A DNA stretch of 64,000 bases from Salinibacterium sp. dk2585 (GCF_008001035.1 NZ_CP042856.1:186001-250000); one strand, 5' to 3'; shown: positions 49,360 through 61,093, numbered from the stretch's first letter. Notes: generated by a model not told the origin, from the letters alone. Made by a program: numbers and translations.

Positions 49360-49642
49360 GGGTGACTCCGTTGTCTCGGGATGTCCGCCCATCCTGCCAG
49401 CGCGGGCGGACTCGCGGCAGGCTCTCGAACGGGTGCGGGCGGCGTGGCGTGGCGCGTGCCTGCGGTCGCGGTCGCGGTGCTCGAGGGCTACAGTTTTTGC
49501 CTTCGCGCCACAGAAGTTGCTGTAGCGCGCGGCGGAAACTGCAGCGGCAGCGGTGGGGGGCGGGAGCAGGGGTGCGCGCCCGCGGAAACACGGGAGGCCC
49601 GCCACGCCGAAGCGCGAGCGGGCCCTCCCGGGGTGGGATGCG
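49360..49642. other. 283-base intergenic region between PIG-L and argG
   Basis: No gene is supported; reading frames here lack ribosome sites and show no known motifs. It holds the PIG-L promoter and, at 49592-49629, a GC-rich hairpin that is probably the argG terminator. A CTACAG/CTGTAG inverted pair lies at about 49488-49536. Confidence 0.5.
49592..49629 (-). terminator. Hairpin downstream of argG
   Basis: GGGAGGCCCGC pairs with GCGGGCCCTCCC with one bulged base, about 14 bases beyond the argG stop on the minus strand. No T tract is present. Confidence 0.55.
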
Positions 49643-51957
<2,315 letters not shown>

Positions 51958-51984
51958 CCTGTTCCTTCTTCGGCGTCGGGGTGG

Positions 51985-52797
51985 TCAGCCGACGGTGAGG
52001 CCACCGTCGATGTTGATCGACTGGCCCGTCATGTAGTCGGAAGCTTGGGAGGCGAGGAAGGCGGCGAGGCCTGCAACATCGTCGCTCGTCTGCGGCCGCC
52101 CGAGCGGCACGGCTGAGGTGCGGGTCTTCCACGCCGTGCCGGTCTCCCAACCTTCCACGGCAGACCATTGCTCGTCGATGAGCTTCCACATGTCGGTCTC
52201 GACGAGTCCCGGGCAGATCGCATTGACCGTGATGTGCGGCGCGAGGCTTGCGGATGCGCTGTGCGTGAGGCTGATGACGGCTGCCTTGCTCGCGCGGTAG
52301 TGGGGAATGATGGGCGCCATCGGGCCGGCCGCGTAGCGTCCCGCGATCGACGCCATTGCGACGATCTTGCCCTTCGGTCGTCCTGCCGCCATGGGCTCCT
52401 GCGAGAGCATCTGTCGGGCGGCCGCCTGCATGGTGAGCAGCGTGCCGGTCACGTTGACGTTCATCGTGCGGTTCCAGTCGTCGGCTGTGACCTCAAGGAA
52501 CGGCTTGACCTGCACGATGCCCGCGTTGCAGACCATCATCTCGAGGCTGCCGAACTCCTCGACCGCAGCCGCAACGAGGGAGCTCGTGTCGTCGGCGACC
52601 GTCACGTCCGCCCGCACATGGAGTGTCGAGGCGCCCGTCGCGGAACGCACCTGGGCGGCTGCCTCCTCGGCCTTCTGCTCGTCGATGTCGCTCACGACGA
52701 TGTTGGCGCCCTGGCGGGCGAGCCGGTGTGCCATGGCGAGGCCGATGCCCTGTCCGGACCCTGTGATGGCAACGGTCATGTTGGTGAGTGATTCCAC
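51985..52797 (-). CDS. Short-chain dehydrogenase/reductase
   Basis: A 270-residue classic SDR: cofactor loop TGSGQGIGLAMAHRLA, NAG motif VCNAGIVQVKPF, catalytic Ser in MASIAGRYAAG, Tyr and Lys in IPHYRASKAAVI (YxxSK-like), and the end DYMTGQSINIDGGLTVG. The acidic end after the second strand (VVSDIDE) favours NAD. GTG at 52797 has a GGAG site eight bases upstream; an ATG six codons later is possible. It probably oxidises the hydroxy acid carried by the divergent TRAP system. Confidence 0.88.
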   Translation of the reverse strand: MESLTNMTVAITGSGQGIGLAMAHRLARQGANIVVSDIDEQKAEEAAAQVRSATGASTLHVRADVTVADDTSSLVAAAVEEFGSLEMMVCNAGIVQVKPFLEVTADDWNRTMNVNVTGTLLTMQAAARQMLSQEPMAAGRPKGKIVAMASIAGRYAAGPMAPIIPHYRASKAAVISLTHSASASLAPHITVNAICPGLVETDMWKLIDEQWSAVEGWETGTAWKTRTSAVPLGRPQTSDDVAGLAAFLASQASDYMTGQSINIDGGLTVG

Positions 52798-52841
52798 TGT
52801 GAAGCTCCGCCTTCGTTTATGCATGCCTCGCTGGCACCCTT

Positions 52842-52900
52842 CTTGTATACAAGATTTCGCTACCAATGTGTACATGAGCGCGAATGTTCGTGTATACAAG
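52842..52900. promoter_or_regulatory. GntR operators TTGTATACAA in the divergent control region
   Basis: A perfect 12-bp palindrome CTTGTATACAAG lies at 52842-52853. A one-mismatch copy CGTGTATACAAG lies at 52889-52900, and a TGTACA core lies between at 52869-52874. VanR/FadR-type GntR proteins are known to use TTGTATACAA-like sites, and the adjacent GntR gene is the obvious ligand. Confidence 0.75.
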
Positions 52901-52944
52901 TGTCAGCACGTCCGTCAATGCCGACAGCGAGAGGAAGTAAGGCG

Positions 52945-53712
52945 ATGCCCAGCACCCCCAGCGGTTCCCTCGCCGATCGCGTGGCTACCCAGCTGCAGGA
53001 CGCCATCATCTCGGGCACGCTCGACCTCGGAGAAGCCCTCTCAGAAGAAGCGATCGCAGACGCACTCGAAGTGAGCCGCACGCCCGTGCGCCAAGCATTG
53101 CAACTGCTGCAGTCACGCGGGCTCGTTCAGATCCGTCCCCGTTCCGGTACCTATGTCTTCGAGCCGAGCGAGAAGCAGATCGCTGAGATGACGGAGTTTC
53201 GCGTCACCCTGGAACTGCAGGCCGCGCGCTGGGCGTTCGAGCGGCGCCGGAAGGAGAGCGCACGGGGACTCACTGACGTCGTTGAAACGATGCAGGCGGC
53301 GATCGATGTGCGCGACATGAACGCCTACGGCCGGGCCGACACCGCCTACCACGAGGTGTTCTTCACCGGCTGCGACAACAGCTTCCTCTGGAACACCTAC
53401 GTCTTCACCTTTGCGCAGATCGCCGCACTGCGAACGCACCTCGCCACCTACACCGATGCGGAGCCGCTTCGTTCCTTCGCTGACCACGAGGCCATGCGCG
53501 ACATCTTCGACTCCGGCAGCGCCGACGACATCGAAGCGATCCTCGTGCCACACATCCTGCGCACGAGGGAGAACTACACGGCGACGCTCCGCCAGCGGCA
53601 GGAGCGGCAGTCCGAGAGTCGGATCGAGCACCTCAGACGGGCGTTCGATTCCCAAGGGCCGCGTGCCGAAACGGCGCTCGGCCAAGCACCACATCGAGAG
53701 GAAAGCAAGTGA
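52945..53712 (+). CDS. GntR-family regulator, FCD subfamily, of the TRAP/aldolase locus
   Basis: A 255-residue regulator. The HTH SEEAIADALEVSRTPVRQALQLL and wing LVQIRPRSGTYVFEPSE are followed by an FCD domain with metal/ligand-type His and Asp residues (DTAYHEVFFTGCDNSFLWNTY, FADHEAMRDIF, HILRTRENY). ATG at 52945 has an AAGG site. It heads the rightward operon and its stop overlaps the TRAP receptor start (GTGA). Operators of the matching type lie in the divergent promoter region. It probably senses the transported carboxylate or a breakdown product. Confidence 0.92.
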   Translation: MPSTPSGSLADRVATQLQDAIISGTLDLGEALSEEAIADALEVSRTPVRQALQLLQSRGLVQIRPRSGTYVFEPSEKQIAEMTEFRVTLELQAARWAFERRRKESARGLTDVVETMQAAIDVRDMNAYGRADTAYHEVFFTGCDNSFLWNTYVFTFAQIAALRTHLATYTDAEPLRSFADHEAMRDIFDSGSADDIEAILVPHILRTRENYTATLRQRQERQSESRIEHLRRAFDSQGPRAETALGQAPHREESK

Positions 53713-54821
53713 ACACAGTGAACAAGAGGCGCGGCCTCGCTGTCGCCGGCACCCTGCTGGCCGCAGCAATGGTCGTCACCGGATGCTCGGCATCCGGCGG
53801 CGGGGCGGAAGGCGAGGAGACCTTCGACCTGACCTGGACCTCGTACACGACTCCAGAGGGCTACTACAGCATGGCCATGGACGAGTGGATCGAGATCGTC
53901 GAGGAGCGCACCGAGGGCCGCGTCACGATCGAGCCCTTCTACATGGGTTCGCTCTGCGCGACGATGGACGGCCTCGCCTGCACCAAGGATGGTCGCGCCG
54001 ACATCGCCTACACCTCGGCTGCATTCCACCCGGCAGAGTTCCCCCTCGCCAACGTCGTCACGGTGCCGTTCGTTGCGAAGGACCCCGTTGCGCAGACCGC
54101 GACGGCGATGTCGCTCTACAACAACAACGAGGCCTACGCGGCCGAGTTCGAGGCGCAGGGCGTTCACGCGCTCTACTTCGCCCCGGTGACGACCTCGATC
54201 CTCGGCACGACGACTGAGGCGAGCACGTTCGAGGACCTTGACGGTCTCTCCGTGCGCGGCACCGCTCGCATGCTGAAGGCGCTCGAGATGGCGGGAGCGA
54301 ACCCCTCCGCCATCGCCGTGAGCGAGATCTACGAATCCATCGAGAACGGCGTGATCGACGCCTGGTCGTCGACCGGCCTCGAGTCGGCCATCACCGAGTG
54401 GAACCTCGGGGAGGTCACGTCCCACATGACCGACACCCAGTCGGGCGCGTTCATCAACGTCGTCGCGATCATGAACGACGAGGTCTGGAACTCGCTGCCC
54501 GAGGACATCCAGCAGATCATGCTCGAGGCGAGCGAAGAGGTCTGGGGCGGGCTCTCCGGCGACTACCTCGACGCGATCTTCAGCGAGACCTGCGACCGTG
54601 CGGAGGAGCAGGGCGTCAAGCTCAGCGTGTGGAGCGACCAGGAGACCGCGAAATGGGAGGCCGCAGTCGGCGACACCCTCGTCAACGACTGGAGGGCCGA
54701 AGCCGAGGCTGCTGGCGCGACCGACGTCGAGGGCTTCTACGCTGACTACCTTTCCGAGCTCGAGACTGCGACCGCCGACAGTGACTACGTTGCTCCCGTC
54801 GAGTACTGCCTGAGCCGCTAA
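53709..54821 (+). CDS. TRAP transporter substrate-binding lipoprotein (DctP family)
   Basis: A 370-residue DctP-type receptor with a lipobox VTGC (Cys 26), so membrane-anchored rather than free periplasmic. Features: FDLTWTSYTTPEGYYSMAMDEW, TIEPFYMGSLCATMDGLACTKDGRADIAYTS (extra Cys residues), the conserved DGLSVRGTARMLKALEMAGANPSAIA with the carboxylate-binding Arg, and ESIENGVIDAWSSTGLESA. The two Cys in the first domain may form a disulfide. Substrate: an organic acid, identity unknown. Confidence 0.9.
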   Translation: MNTVNKRRGLAVAGTLLAAAMVVTGCSASGGGAEGEETFDLTWTSYTTPEGYYSMAMDEWIEIVEERTEGRVTIEPFYMGSLCATMDGLACTKDGRADIAYTSAAFHPAEFPLANVVTVPFVAKDPVAQTATAMSLYNNNEAYAAEFEAQGVHALYFAPVTTSILGTTTEASTFEDLDGLSVRGTARMLKALEMAGANPSAIAVSEIYESIENGVIDAWSSTGLESAITEWNLGEVTSHMTDTQSGAFINVVAIMNDEVWNSLPEDIQQIMLEASEEVWGGLSGDYLDAIFSETCDRAEEQGVKLSVWSDQETAKWEAAVGDTLVNDWRAEAEAAGATDVEGFYADYLSELETATADSDYVAPVEYCLSR

Positions 54822-54823
54822 TC

Positions 54824-55357
54824 ATGATCATGGTCACACTGTGGGACCGGGTGTTCCGGCCGGTGACGAAGGCGTTCGCCGTCGTCTCCGCGGTGCTCTG
54901 CGGTGCCCTCGCGCTGCTCCTCACGGCTGAAGTCGTGATGCGAGCCACGACCGGGGGCTCCATCCGGGGCCTCTTCGAGATCGCAGAGCTCGCCCTCGTG
55001 ATGACCGTGTTCCTCGGCTTCGCGCAGGCGGAGGTGAACGGCACGCACGTCCGCGTCACCCTGCTGACCGACCGGCTGCGGCCGGCCGTCGCCAACCGCC
55101 TGCGCGGAGTCGCCCTGCTCCTGGCGTGCGTGTTCCTGGCCTGGATGAGCATCGAGCTCGTCGAGCGTGCCGTGAACTCCTTCGTCGGGGGCGAATACCG
55201 CACCGGGTTGCTGAACTTCCCGGTGTGGCCGTCGCGCGCCTTCGTCGCCTTCGGCACGAGCCTCCTCACGGTCGTCGCGTTCGCGAAGTCGCTCGTCTTC
55301 CTCACCGGCCGCACGCCGTCCGGTGTCCCCGAGACCACAGAGGGGGGTGCTGTCTGA
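54824..55357 (+). CDS. TRAP transporter small membrane subunit (DctQ family)
   Basis: A 177-residue protein with four predicted helices: ALALLLTAEVVMRATTG, ELALVMTVFLGFAQAEVNGTHVRVTLLTDRL (the DctQ signature), LLLACVFLAWMSIELV and AFGTSLLTVVAFAKSLVF. It bridges the DctP receptor and the DctM channel. The stop overlaps the DctM start by one base (TGATG). ATG at 54824; a second ATG two codons later is possible. Confidence 0.88.
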   Translation: MIMVTLWDRVFRPVTKAFAVVSAVLCGALALLLTAEVVMRATTGGSIRGLFEIAELALVMTVFLGFAQAEVNGTHVRVTLLTDRLRPAVANRLRGVALLLACVFLAWMSIELVERAVNSFVGGEYRTGLLNFPVWPSRAFVAFGTSLLTVVAFAKSLVFLTGRTPSGVPETTEGGAV

Positions 55358-56775
55358 TGTCGGCAGAACTCATCGTCGTCATCGTCCTGGCGCTGTTCTT
55401 CCTGATGCTCGCCATCGAGGTGCCCGTCGCATTCGCGCTCGGATTCTCGGGCATCATCGGCGCCGTCATGCTCCACTCGTTCCGGGTCGCAGACAGCGTG
55501 CTCGCCAACGTGCCCTACGAGTCGACCGCCAAGTTCTCGCTCATCGTCATACCCCTTTACATAATGCTCGGGGCGATGGCGACGCAGGCGCGGATTCCCG
55601 AGCGGGTCTACACCGTGATCAACAGGGTCGCTGGCCGCTTCAAGGGCGGCCTGGCGATCGCAACGATCGGCGCCAGCGGCGGTTTCGCCGCGGTGTCGGG
55701 CTCGAGCGTCGCCACCGCCGCCACGCTCGGCAAGATCTCCGTGCACCAGATGATCCGCCACGGCTACTCGGCCCAGCTCGCCACCGGCATTGTCGCGATC
55801 GGGGCGACGCTCGGCATCCTGATCCCGCCGAGCATCATCATGATCATGTACTCGATCATGAGCGGCGAGTCGATCGGGCAGCTCTTCAGTGCGGGCATCA
55901 TCCCGGGCATCCTGTCGGCGGTCGCCTATGTGATCACCGCACTCATCCTCGTCAAGCGCGAGGGGTCCAAGGTCACCGACAACGCCGAGGTATTGGAGCG
56001 CATCGGGGTCGCAGAGGCTGGCGAGCCGGTCATCGCGGGCAGGCCGGCCACCACGCGCACCGCACGCGGCTCGGAACTCGTCGAGTCGAAGTCGAGTTCG
56101 CTCTTCGCTGAGATGCGCAGCCTGGTCTGGCTGCTCATCATCATCGGCGTCGTCGTGCTGAGCATCTTCACGGGCCTCACGACCCTGTCGGAGTCCGCCG
56201 CCGTTGCCGCACTCGTGGCAACCATCGCCGTGATCGCCGAACACTTCCGTTCGGGCCTTCGCTCGGTCGTGGCGCGCATTCGTGACGGACTCGCGGAGGC
56301 GGCATCCGTCACCAGCATGGCCTTCGCCGTCGTCGTGGGAGCGGGAATCTTCGCCTACTTCCTCGTGTCTGCACGCGTGCCCAACAACCTGTCGCGATTC
56401 CTGTCGGAGCTGGACGTGCCGCCGATGCTGATCGTCGTGCTCATCCTGCTGCTGATGGTGCCGCTTGGCATGTTCCTCGACTCCCTCGCGGTCGTCGTCA
56501 TCGTCGTGCCGATCGTCTATCCCACCATCGTCGGGCTCGGCTTCGACGGGGTGTGGTTTGCGATCCTTCTCGTCAAGATGATCGAGATCGGCCTGCTCAC
56601 GCCGCCCGTCGGCATGAACTGCTTCGTCATCTCGGGCGTCACCGGCATCAAGCTGGAGACGGTGTTCAAGGGTGTCGCGCCGTTCCTTCTCTGCGAGGCG
56701 GTCATCGTGGGGATCCTGCTCGCCTTCCCCGACATCGTGCTCTGGTTGCCCGAGATCGTCGCGGCATCGAGATAG
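55357..56775 (+). CDS. TRAP transporter large permease (DctM family)
   Basis: A 472-residue, about 12-helix secondary transporter driving uptake with ions, usually sodium. Blocks: LFFLMLAIEVPVAFALGFSG, SLIVIPLYIMLGAMATQARI, GASGGFAAVSGSSVATAATLG, IGATLGILIPPSIIMIMYS, and LLTPPVGMNCFVISGVTG. Residues 205-245 carry an unusually long cytoplasmic loop (KREGSKVTDNAE and on), longer than in many DctM proteins. It is translationally coupled to DctQ and followed by the aldolase. Confidence 0.93.
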   Translation: MSAELIVVIVLALFFLMLAIEVPVAFALGFSGIIGAVMLHSFRVADSVLANVPYESTAKFSLIVIPLYIMLGAMATQARIPERVYTVINRVAGRFKGGLAIATIGASGGFAAVSGSSVATAATLGKISVHQMIRHGYSAQLATGIVAIGATLGILIPPSIIMIMYSIMSGESIGQLFSAGIIPGILSAVAYVITALILVKREGSKVTDNAEVLERIGVAEAGEPVIAGRPATTRTARGSELVESKSSSLFAEMRSLVWLLIIIGVVVLSIFTGLTTLSESAAVAALVATIAVIAEHFRSGLRSVVARIRDGLAEAASVTSMAFAVVVGAGIFAYFLVSARVPNNLSRFLSELDVPPMLIVVLILLLMVPLGMFLDSLAVVVIVVPIVYPTIVGLGFDGVWFAILLVKMIEIGLLTPPVGMNCFVISGVTGIKLETVFKGVAPFLLCEAVIVGILLAFPDIVLWLPEIVAASR

Positions 56776-56782
56776 GAGAGTC

Positions 56783-57547
56783 ATGGTCATGCTGAAGCGC
56801 GACGAGACACGAGCGCCGCTCCTCGGTGGCTGGCTCGGCACGCGTTCGCCCGCCGTGGTGGACGCGTGCCGACAAGGAGGACTCGACTTCGTCGTGCTCG
56901 ACACCCAGCACAGCGTCCTGACTCTGGGGGACTGCGCCGAGCTCCTCGCCGGTGTCGAGGCCGAGGACTTCACGGTGATCGTGCGAGTCGATTCGAATGA
57001 CGACGCACAGATCGGCAAGGCGCTCGACTTCGGCGCATCCGCTGTCATCGTGCCGCTCGTCGAGACTGCCGAGCAGGCCGCCGCCGCCGCGCGCGCATGC
57101 AGGTTCCCGCCGCTGGGCACGCGCAGTTACGGACCGGTGCGTCGTGACATCTCATCGGCGTCGCCCACGGAACTCGACGAGAGGGCATCGCTCTTCGTCA
57201 TGATCGAGACGACCCTGGGGCTGCAGAATGCGGCCGAGATCGCCGCGACCCCCGGAGTCGACGGCATCTTCGTGGGTCCGGCCGACCTCTCCATCTCGCT
57301 CGGACTCGCGCCGCACCGCGCCTTCGACACCGAGCAGCTCGAAGAACACTTCAGGGCGCTGCGGCACTTGGCCGACGAGCACTCCCTCACCCTCGGCACA
57401 CTGGGCCTTGATGCGGATTCGTCCCGCAAGTGGGTGGACTACGGATGCGACCTGGTCGCCGTCGTGACGGCCGAGCGACGTCTGCTCGGCGATGCGGTCA
57501 CCAGGCTGGCAGGAGACATCCGCGTTCGCGGTAGCGTCGAGGGGTGA
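56783..57547 (+). CDS. HpcH/HpaI-type aldolase/citrate lyase family protein
   Basis: A 254-residue class II pyruvate/oxaloacetate aldolase-like barrel: LGTRSPAVVDACRQGGLDFVVLDTQHSVL (catalytic region), VRVDSNDDAQIGKALDFGASAVIVPLVE, RSYGPVRRD, the metal Glu/Asp in MIETTLGLQNAAEIAATPGVDGIFVGPADLSISLG. It would cleave a 4-hydroxy-2-keto acid to pyruvate and an aldehyde. AGGAG site before ATG 56783. It is the last gene of the TRAP operon; its stop overlaps the methyltransferase start (GTGA). Confidence 0.88.
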   Translation: MVMLKRDETRAPLLGGWLGTRSPAVVDACRQGGLDFVVLDTQHSVLTLGDCAELLAGVEAEDFTVIVRVDSNDDAQIGKALDFGASAVIVPLVETAEQAAAAARACRFPPLGTRSYGPVRRDISSASPTELDERASLFVMIETTLGLQNAAEIAATPGVDGIFVGPADLSISLGLAPHRAFDTEQLEEHFRALRHLADEHSLTLGTLGLDADSSRKWVDYGCDLVAVVTAERRLLGDAVTRLAGDIRVRGSVEG

Positions 57548-58179
57548 CCGAGGCGAACCCCACCCACGAGCTGTCGACCCACGGCGTCGGACCGTGGCAG
57601 GGCGAGTGGCCCACCGAGGAGTACTACGACCCCGAGCTGCTTGAGCGCGGGGACACCCGCAACGTCATCGACCGCTACCGCTACTGGCGCATGGAGGCGA
57701 TCGTTGCCGACCTGGACGAGCACCGGCATCCGTTCCATGTGGCGATCGAGAACTGGCAGCACGACATGAACATTGGTTCGATCGTGCGCAGCGCCAACGC
57801 CTTCGCCGCCGACACCGTGCACATCATCGGCCGCCGCCGCTGGAACAAGCGCGGTGCCATGGTCACCGACCGTTACCAGCACATCCTGCATCACGAGGAT
57901 GTCGCAGCGTTCGTCGAATGGGCCCGCAAGGAGGGCCTGCCGATTATCGCGATCGACAACGTCGAGGGCAGTGTGATCATCGAGACCTTCGACCTGCCGG
58001 AGCGCTGCGTGCTGCTCTTCGGGCAGGAGGGGCCGGGACTGTCGGAGCCCGCGATCGAGGCGGCGGATGCCGTGGTCGAGATCTCGCAGTTCGGCTCGAC
58101 CCGGTCGATCAACGCCTCAGCGGCGGCCGCGGTCGCGATGCACGCGTGGGTGACGCAGCACGTGGAGTTCCCCGGCTGA
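57544..58179 (+). CDS. SpoU/TrmH-family RNA 2'-O-methyltransferase
   Basis: A 211-residue SPOUT methyltransferase. Motifs: motif 1 NWQHDMNIGSIVRSANAFAAD (catalytic Arg), motif 2 VLLFGQEGPGLSEPA, motif 3 ISQFGSTRSINASAAAAVAMHAW, which form the knotted SAM site. The N-terminal region (1-60, WPTEEYYDPELLERGDTRNVIDRYRYW) is an acidic extension typical of actinobacterial homologues. The target is a tRNA or rRNA ribose. It is coupled by GTGA to a catabolic gene, an unrelated partner, so co-expression may be incidental. Confidence 0.9.
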   Translation: MTEANPTHELSTHGVGPWQGEWPTEEYYDPELLERGDTRNVIDRYRYWRMEAIVADLDEHRHPFHVAIENWQHDMNIGSIVRSANAFAADTVHIIGRRRWNKRGAMVTDRYQHILHHEDVAAFVEWARKEGLPIIAIDNVEGSVIIETFDLPERCVLLFGQEGPGLSEPAIEAADAVVEISQFGSTRSINASAAAAVAMHAWVTQHVEFPG

Positions 58180-58254
58180 CGTTCCTCACTCATGAGCGTC
58201 CGGCCGGGCCGGCCGTCACGGCACCTGACTCCTGCGTTATGAAAGGGGAGCTGA
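58180..58254. other. Convergent spacer between the SpoU and SelO genes
   Basis: 75 bases. A short GGCCG/CGGCC stem lies near 58201-58215. No gene is seen. Confidence 0.3.
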
Positions 58255-59697
58255 CTAGGTGCCGCAGAAGGTCTGGTAGGTGCCGAAGTCGTCGGCGCCG
58301 GGCGTCGCGTAGTGCTCAAGCCCGGCACGCTCGGTGTAGGGGTCAGACACTGCGGTGAGGAGAGTCTCCATGGGCGCGAGGTCGCCGTCGCTCCCCGCGG
58401 CAAGGGCCTCCTCGACGAGGTGATTGCGCGGGATGTAGAGCGGGTTGACCCGGCGCATGAGCTCGGCATCGGGCCCGAGCATCCGCCATTGCTCCACCCA
58501 GGCGTCGAAGGCCCCGGGGTCGAGGAAGAGTTCGCGCGCCGGCGCCACATCACCGTTGGCGGCGGCACCGAGGCGGCGGAAGAACGAGGTGTACTCGACC
58601 CGGTGCTCGCCCAGGATGCCATGGAGTTCAGCGACGAGCGGTGTCGGCGCGGTGAGTCCCAGCTTCTGCAGCATGCCGGCCTCCCACTCGGCCGTGTACT
58701 CGCCGCGGAACGCGCCGAGCGCCTCGACGGCAAGCTCGATCGCGCGTTCCTCCTCGTCGTGGAACAGCGGCAGCATGGCCTCGGCGAAGCGGGCGAGGTT
58801 CCACTCGCCGATCGCCGGCTGGTTGCCGTAGGCGTAACGGCCCTGCTGGTCGATCGAGCTGTAGACGGTCGCGGGGTCGTACGCCCCCATGAATGCGCAT
58901 GGGCCGAAGTCGATGCTCTCGCCCGAGATGGTCATGTTGTCGGTGTTCATGACACCGTGGATGAAGCCCACGAGCATCCACCGTGCGATGAGCGAGGCCT
59001 GCGCCGACACGACGGCGCGATAGAGGGCGAGGTACGGATGCTCGGCGCTCGCGGCATCCGGATAGTGGCGGCTGATCGCGTGGTCGGCGAGGCGCCGCAG
59101 CAGATCGGTGTCGCCCGTGCCGCGCGCGTACTGGAAGCTGCCGACGCGCAGGTGGCTGCTCGCGACGCGAGCGAGGACGGCGCCGGGGAGCACGGTCTCG
59201 CGTTGCACGGGGCGGCCCGTCGCGACGACCGCGAGCGAGCGGGTCGTGGGGATGCCGAGCCCGTGCATGGCCTCGCTGATGATGTATTCGCGCAGCATCG
59301 GGCCGACGGCGGCACGGCCATCGCCGCCGCGCGCGAACGGTGTGCGACCCGAACCCTTGAGGTGCAGGTCGAGGAGCCGCCCGTCGACTTCGAGTTCGCC
59401 GAGGAGCAGCGCCCGACCGTCGCCCAGCCGGGGCGAGTAGCCGCCGAACTGGTGTCCCGCGTATGCCTGTGCAACGGGGGTCGCGCCCTCCGGCACCCGG
59501 TTGCCCACCAGCATCCGGAGCCCTTCAACACTTCGCAGTTGCTCCGCGTCGAGGCCGAGCTCGGCGGCGAGGGGTTCGTTGAGCACGAGCAGTCGCGGTT
59601 CCGGCGCCTCTTCGGCCTGCCATTCGAGCGCCAGTTCGGGCAGCTCGCGCGCGAAGCGGTTGCCGAGCGTGAGGTGCAGTTGGGTGGTCGCGGTCAT
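58255..59697 (-). CDS. selO: Protein adenylyltransferase SelO
   Basis: A 480-residue SelO pseudokinase that AMPylates proteins in redox stress. Features: [43 protein letters not shown], the ATP Lys in [68 protein letters not shown] (metal Asn and DFG), and [16 protein letters not shown]. The C terminus ends TFCGT, with Cys where animal SelO has selenocysteine. ATG at 59697 has a TAACGT box seven bases upstream. Confidence 0.95.
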   Translation of the reverse strand: MTATTQLHLTLGNRFARELPELALEWQAEEAPEPRLLVLNEPLAAELGLDAEQLRSVEGLRMLVGNRVPEGATPVAQAYAGHQFGGYSPRLGDGRALLLGELEVDGRLLDLHLKGSGRTPFARGGDGRAAVGPMLREYIISEAMHGLGIPTTRSLAVVATGRPVQRETVLPGAVLARVASSHLRVGSFQYARGTGDTDLLRRLADHAISRHYPDAASAEHPYLALYRAVVSAQASLIARWMLVGFIHGVMNTDNMTISGESIDFGPCAFMGAYDPATVYSSIDQQGRYAYGNQPAIGEWNLARFAEAMLPLFHDEEERAIELAVEALGAFRGEYTAEWEAGMLQKLGLTAPTPLVAELHGILGEHRVEYTSFFRRLGAAANGDVAPARELFLDPGAFDAWVEQWRMLGPDAELMRRVNPLYIPRNHLVEEALAAGSDGDLAPMETLLTAVSDPYTERAGLEHYATPGADDFGTYQTFCGT

Positions 59698-59710
59698 GCC
59701 GGCGACGTTA
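59698..59710 (-). promoter_or_regulatory. -10 box TAACGT of a leaderless promoter for selO
   Basis: TAACGT at 59710-59705 on the minus strand, seven bases before the ATG. It is divergent from the DadA-like gene. Confidence 0.5.
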
Positions 59711-59823
59711 CGCCGCGATGCTGGGTGTGAGGGGAGTGAGTGGCCCAAGTCTCACCTTCCTGGCGTGGGCAAGCGCACGGTTTGGCCACTCGCGCCGCAG
59801 GTGCCTTGGCGGGGCGCCGGGAC

Positions 59824-59836
59824 TAGGGTGACGAGC
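59824..59836 (+). promoter_or_regulatory. -10 box TAGGGT of a leaderless promoter for the DadA-like gene
   Basis: TAGGGT at 59824-59829, seven bases, then ATG. Confidence 0.55.
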
Positions 59837-61093
59837 ATGCGAAGCGTGATCGTTGTTGGGGCGGGGATCGTCGGCCTGAGCACAGCGTGGTTCCTGCAGG
59901 AGCGAGGGGTCGAGGTTACGGTCGTCGACCGGGGCGAGGTCGGACTCGGGGCATCGTGGGGGAACGCGGGCTGGATCGCCCCGGCTCTCACGCTGCCGCT
60001 GCCGGAGCCAGCAATCTTCCGCTACGGGGTCAAGGCCGTCGTGAGCCCGAGCTCACCCGTGTATGTGCCGCTCGCCGCCGACGCCAAGCTGCTGCGCTTC
60101 CTCGCGGGCTTCGCCTGGCACTCCACTCCGGCCAAATGGCGGGCCAACATGGAGACCTTCGCCGAGATCAACACGTGGAGCCTCGCCTCCTTCGACGTGC
60201 TCGCCGACGGCGGCGTCGAGGACCGCACGATCACGGCCGATCCCTTCCTCACCGGATTCACGAGCGAACGCGACCGCCAGGGCCTTCGCCACGAGTTCGC
60301 CGAGATCGAGAAGCGCGGCGGTGAGGTCGACTACGAGCTCATCTCGGGCGAGGAGTTGCGTGCGCTTGAGCCGGCCATCAGCGCGGAGGTGAGCCACGGC
60401 ATCCGTATCGCGGGGCAGCGTTACATCAACCCACCACTCTTCGTGCGTTCGCTCGCCGACGCCGTCGAGGCGCGCGGCGGCACCATCATCACCTCGACCG
60501 CGGTGACGGATGTCACGGACACCGGTTCCGGCGTCATCGTCGAGGTCGACCAGCCACAGGCCGGCGGCGCATCACCGTGGGAGCTCCACGCCGACGCCGT
60601 CGTGGTCGCGAGCGGCACGTGGCTCGGGGCGCTCGCGGGCCGCTACGGCGTGCGGCAGGTCGTGCAGGCGGGCCGTGGCTACAGCTTCAGCGTGCGCCCG
60701 GACGCCGTGCCGGAGCATCCGATCTACTTCCCGGCACAGCGGGTGGCATGCACGCCCCTCGGCGACCGCCTGCGGGTCGGCGGGATGATGGAATTTCGGC
60801 CGGCGGACGCCGCGCCCGACCCGCGTCGCATCACGACGCTCGTCGAGGCGGCCCGGCCGCTATTCGAGGGCATCGACTGGGACGCCCGCGAGGATGAATG
60901 GGTCGGCTCGCGTCCTTGCACGGCGGACGGCCTGCCGCTCGTGGGGGAGACGCGCTCGCCGAGGGTGCACGTTGCCGGCGGGCACGGCATGTGGGGCGTG
61001 ACCCTGGGCCCGCTCACGGGGCGGATTGTGGCAGATGCGATGACGGGCGGGCCGCGGCATCCGCTGCTGGATTCCTTTGATCCCTTGCGCTAG
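59837..61093 (+). CDS. FAD-dependent oxidoreductase, DadA-like (D-amino acid dehydrogenase family)
   Basis: A 418-residue DAO-fold enzyme. The FAD loop VIVVGAGIVGLSTAWFLQERG and VTVVDRGEVGLGASWGNAGWI open the protein; GRGYSFSV, GGMMEF, SRPCTADGLPLVGE and AGGHGMWGVTLGPLTGRIVAD close it. This matches DadA and glycine-oxidase relatives that deaminate D-amino acids and pass electrons to the membrane. Only one dadA-like gene is present and no alanine racemase is adjacent. Substrate range unknown. Confidence 0.88.
   Translation: MRSVIVVGAGIVGLSTAWFLQERGVEVTVVDRGEVGLGASWGNAGWIAPALTLPLPEPAIFRYGVKAVVSPSSPVYVPLAADAKLLRFLAGFAWHSTPAKWRANMETFAEINTWSLASFDVLADGGVEDRTITADPFLTGFTSERDRQGLRHEFAEIEKRGGEVDYELISGEELRALEPAISAEVSHGIRIAGQRYINPPLFVRSLADAVEARGGTIITSTAVTDVTDTGSGVIVEVDQPQAGGASPWELHADAVVVASGTWLGALAGRYGVRQVVQAGRGYSFSVRPDAVPEHPIYFPAQRVACTPLGDRLRVGGMMEFRPADAAPDPRRITTLVEAARPLFEGIDWDAREDEWVGSRPCTADGLPLVGETRSPRVHVAGGHGMWGVTLGPLTGRIVADAMTGGPRHPLLDSFDPLR

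Noticed and set aside
53643-53660. tRNA T-loop-like GTTCGATTC
   Set aside because: It lies inside the GntR coding sequence and no acceptor or anticodon arms can be formed around it.
54682-57120. Long minus-strand frame opposite the TRAP genes (about 812 codons)
   Set aside because: Asp/His/Gly-rich low-complexity translation with no domain; the sense strand encodes DctQ, DctM and the aldolase.
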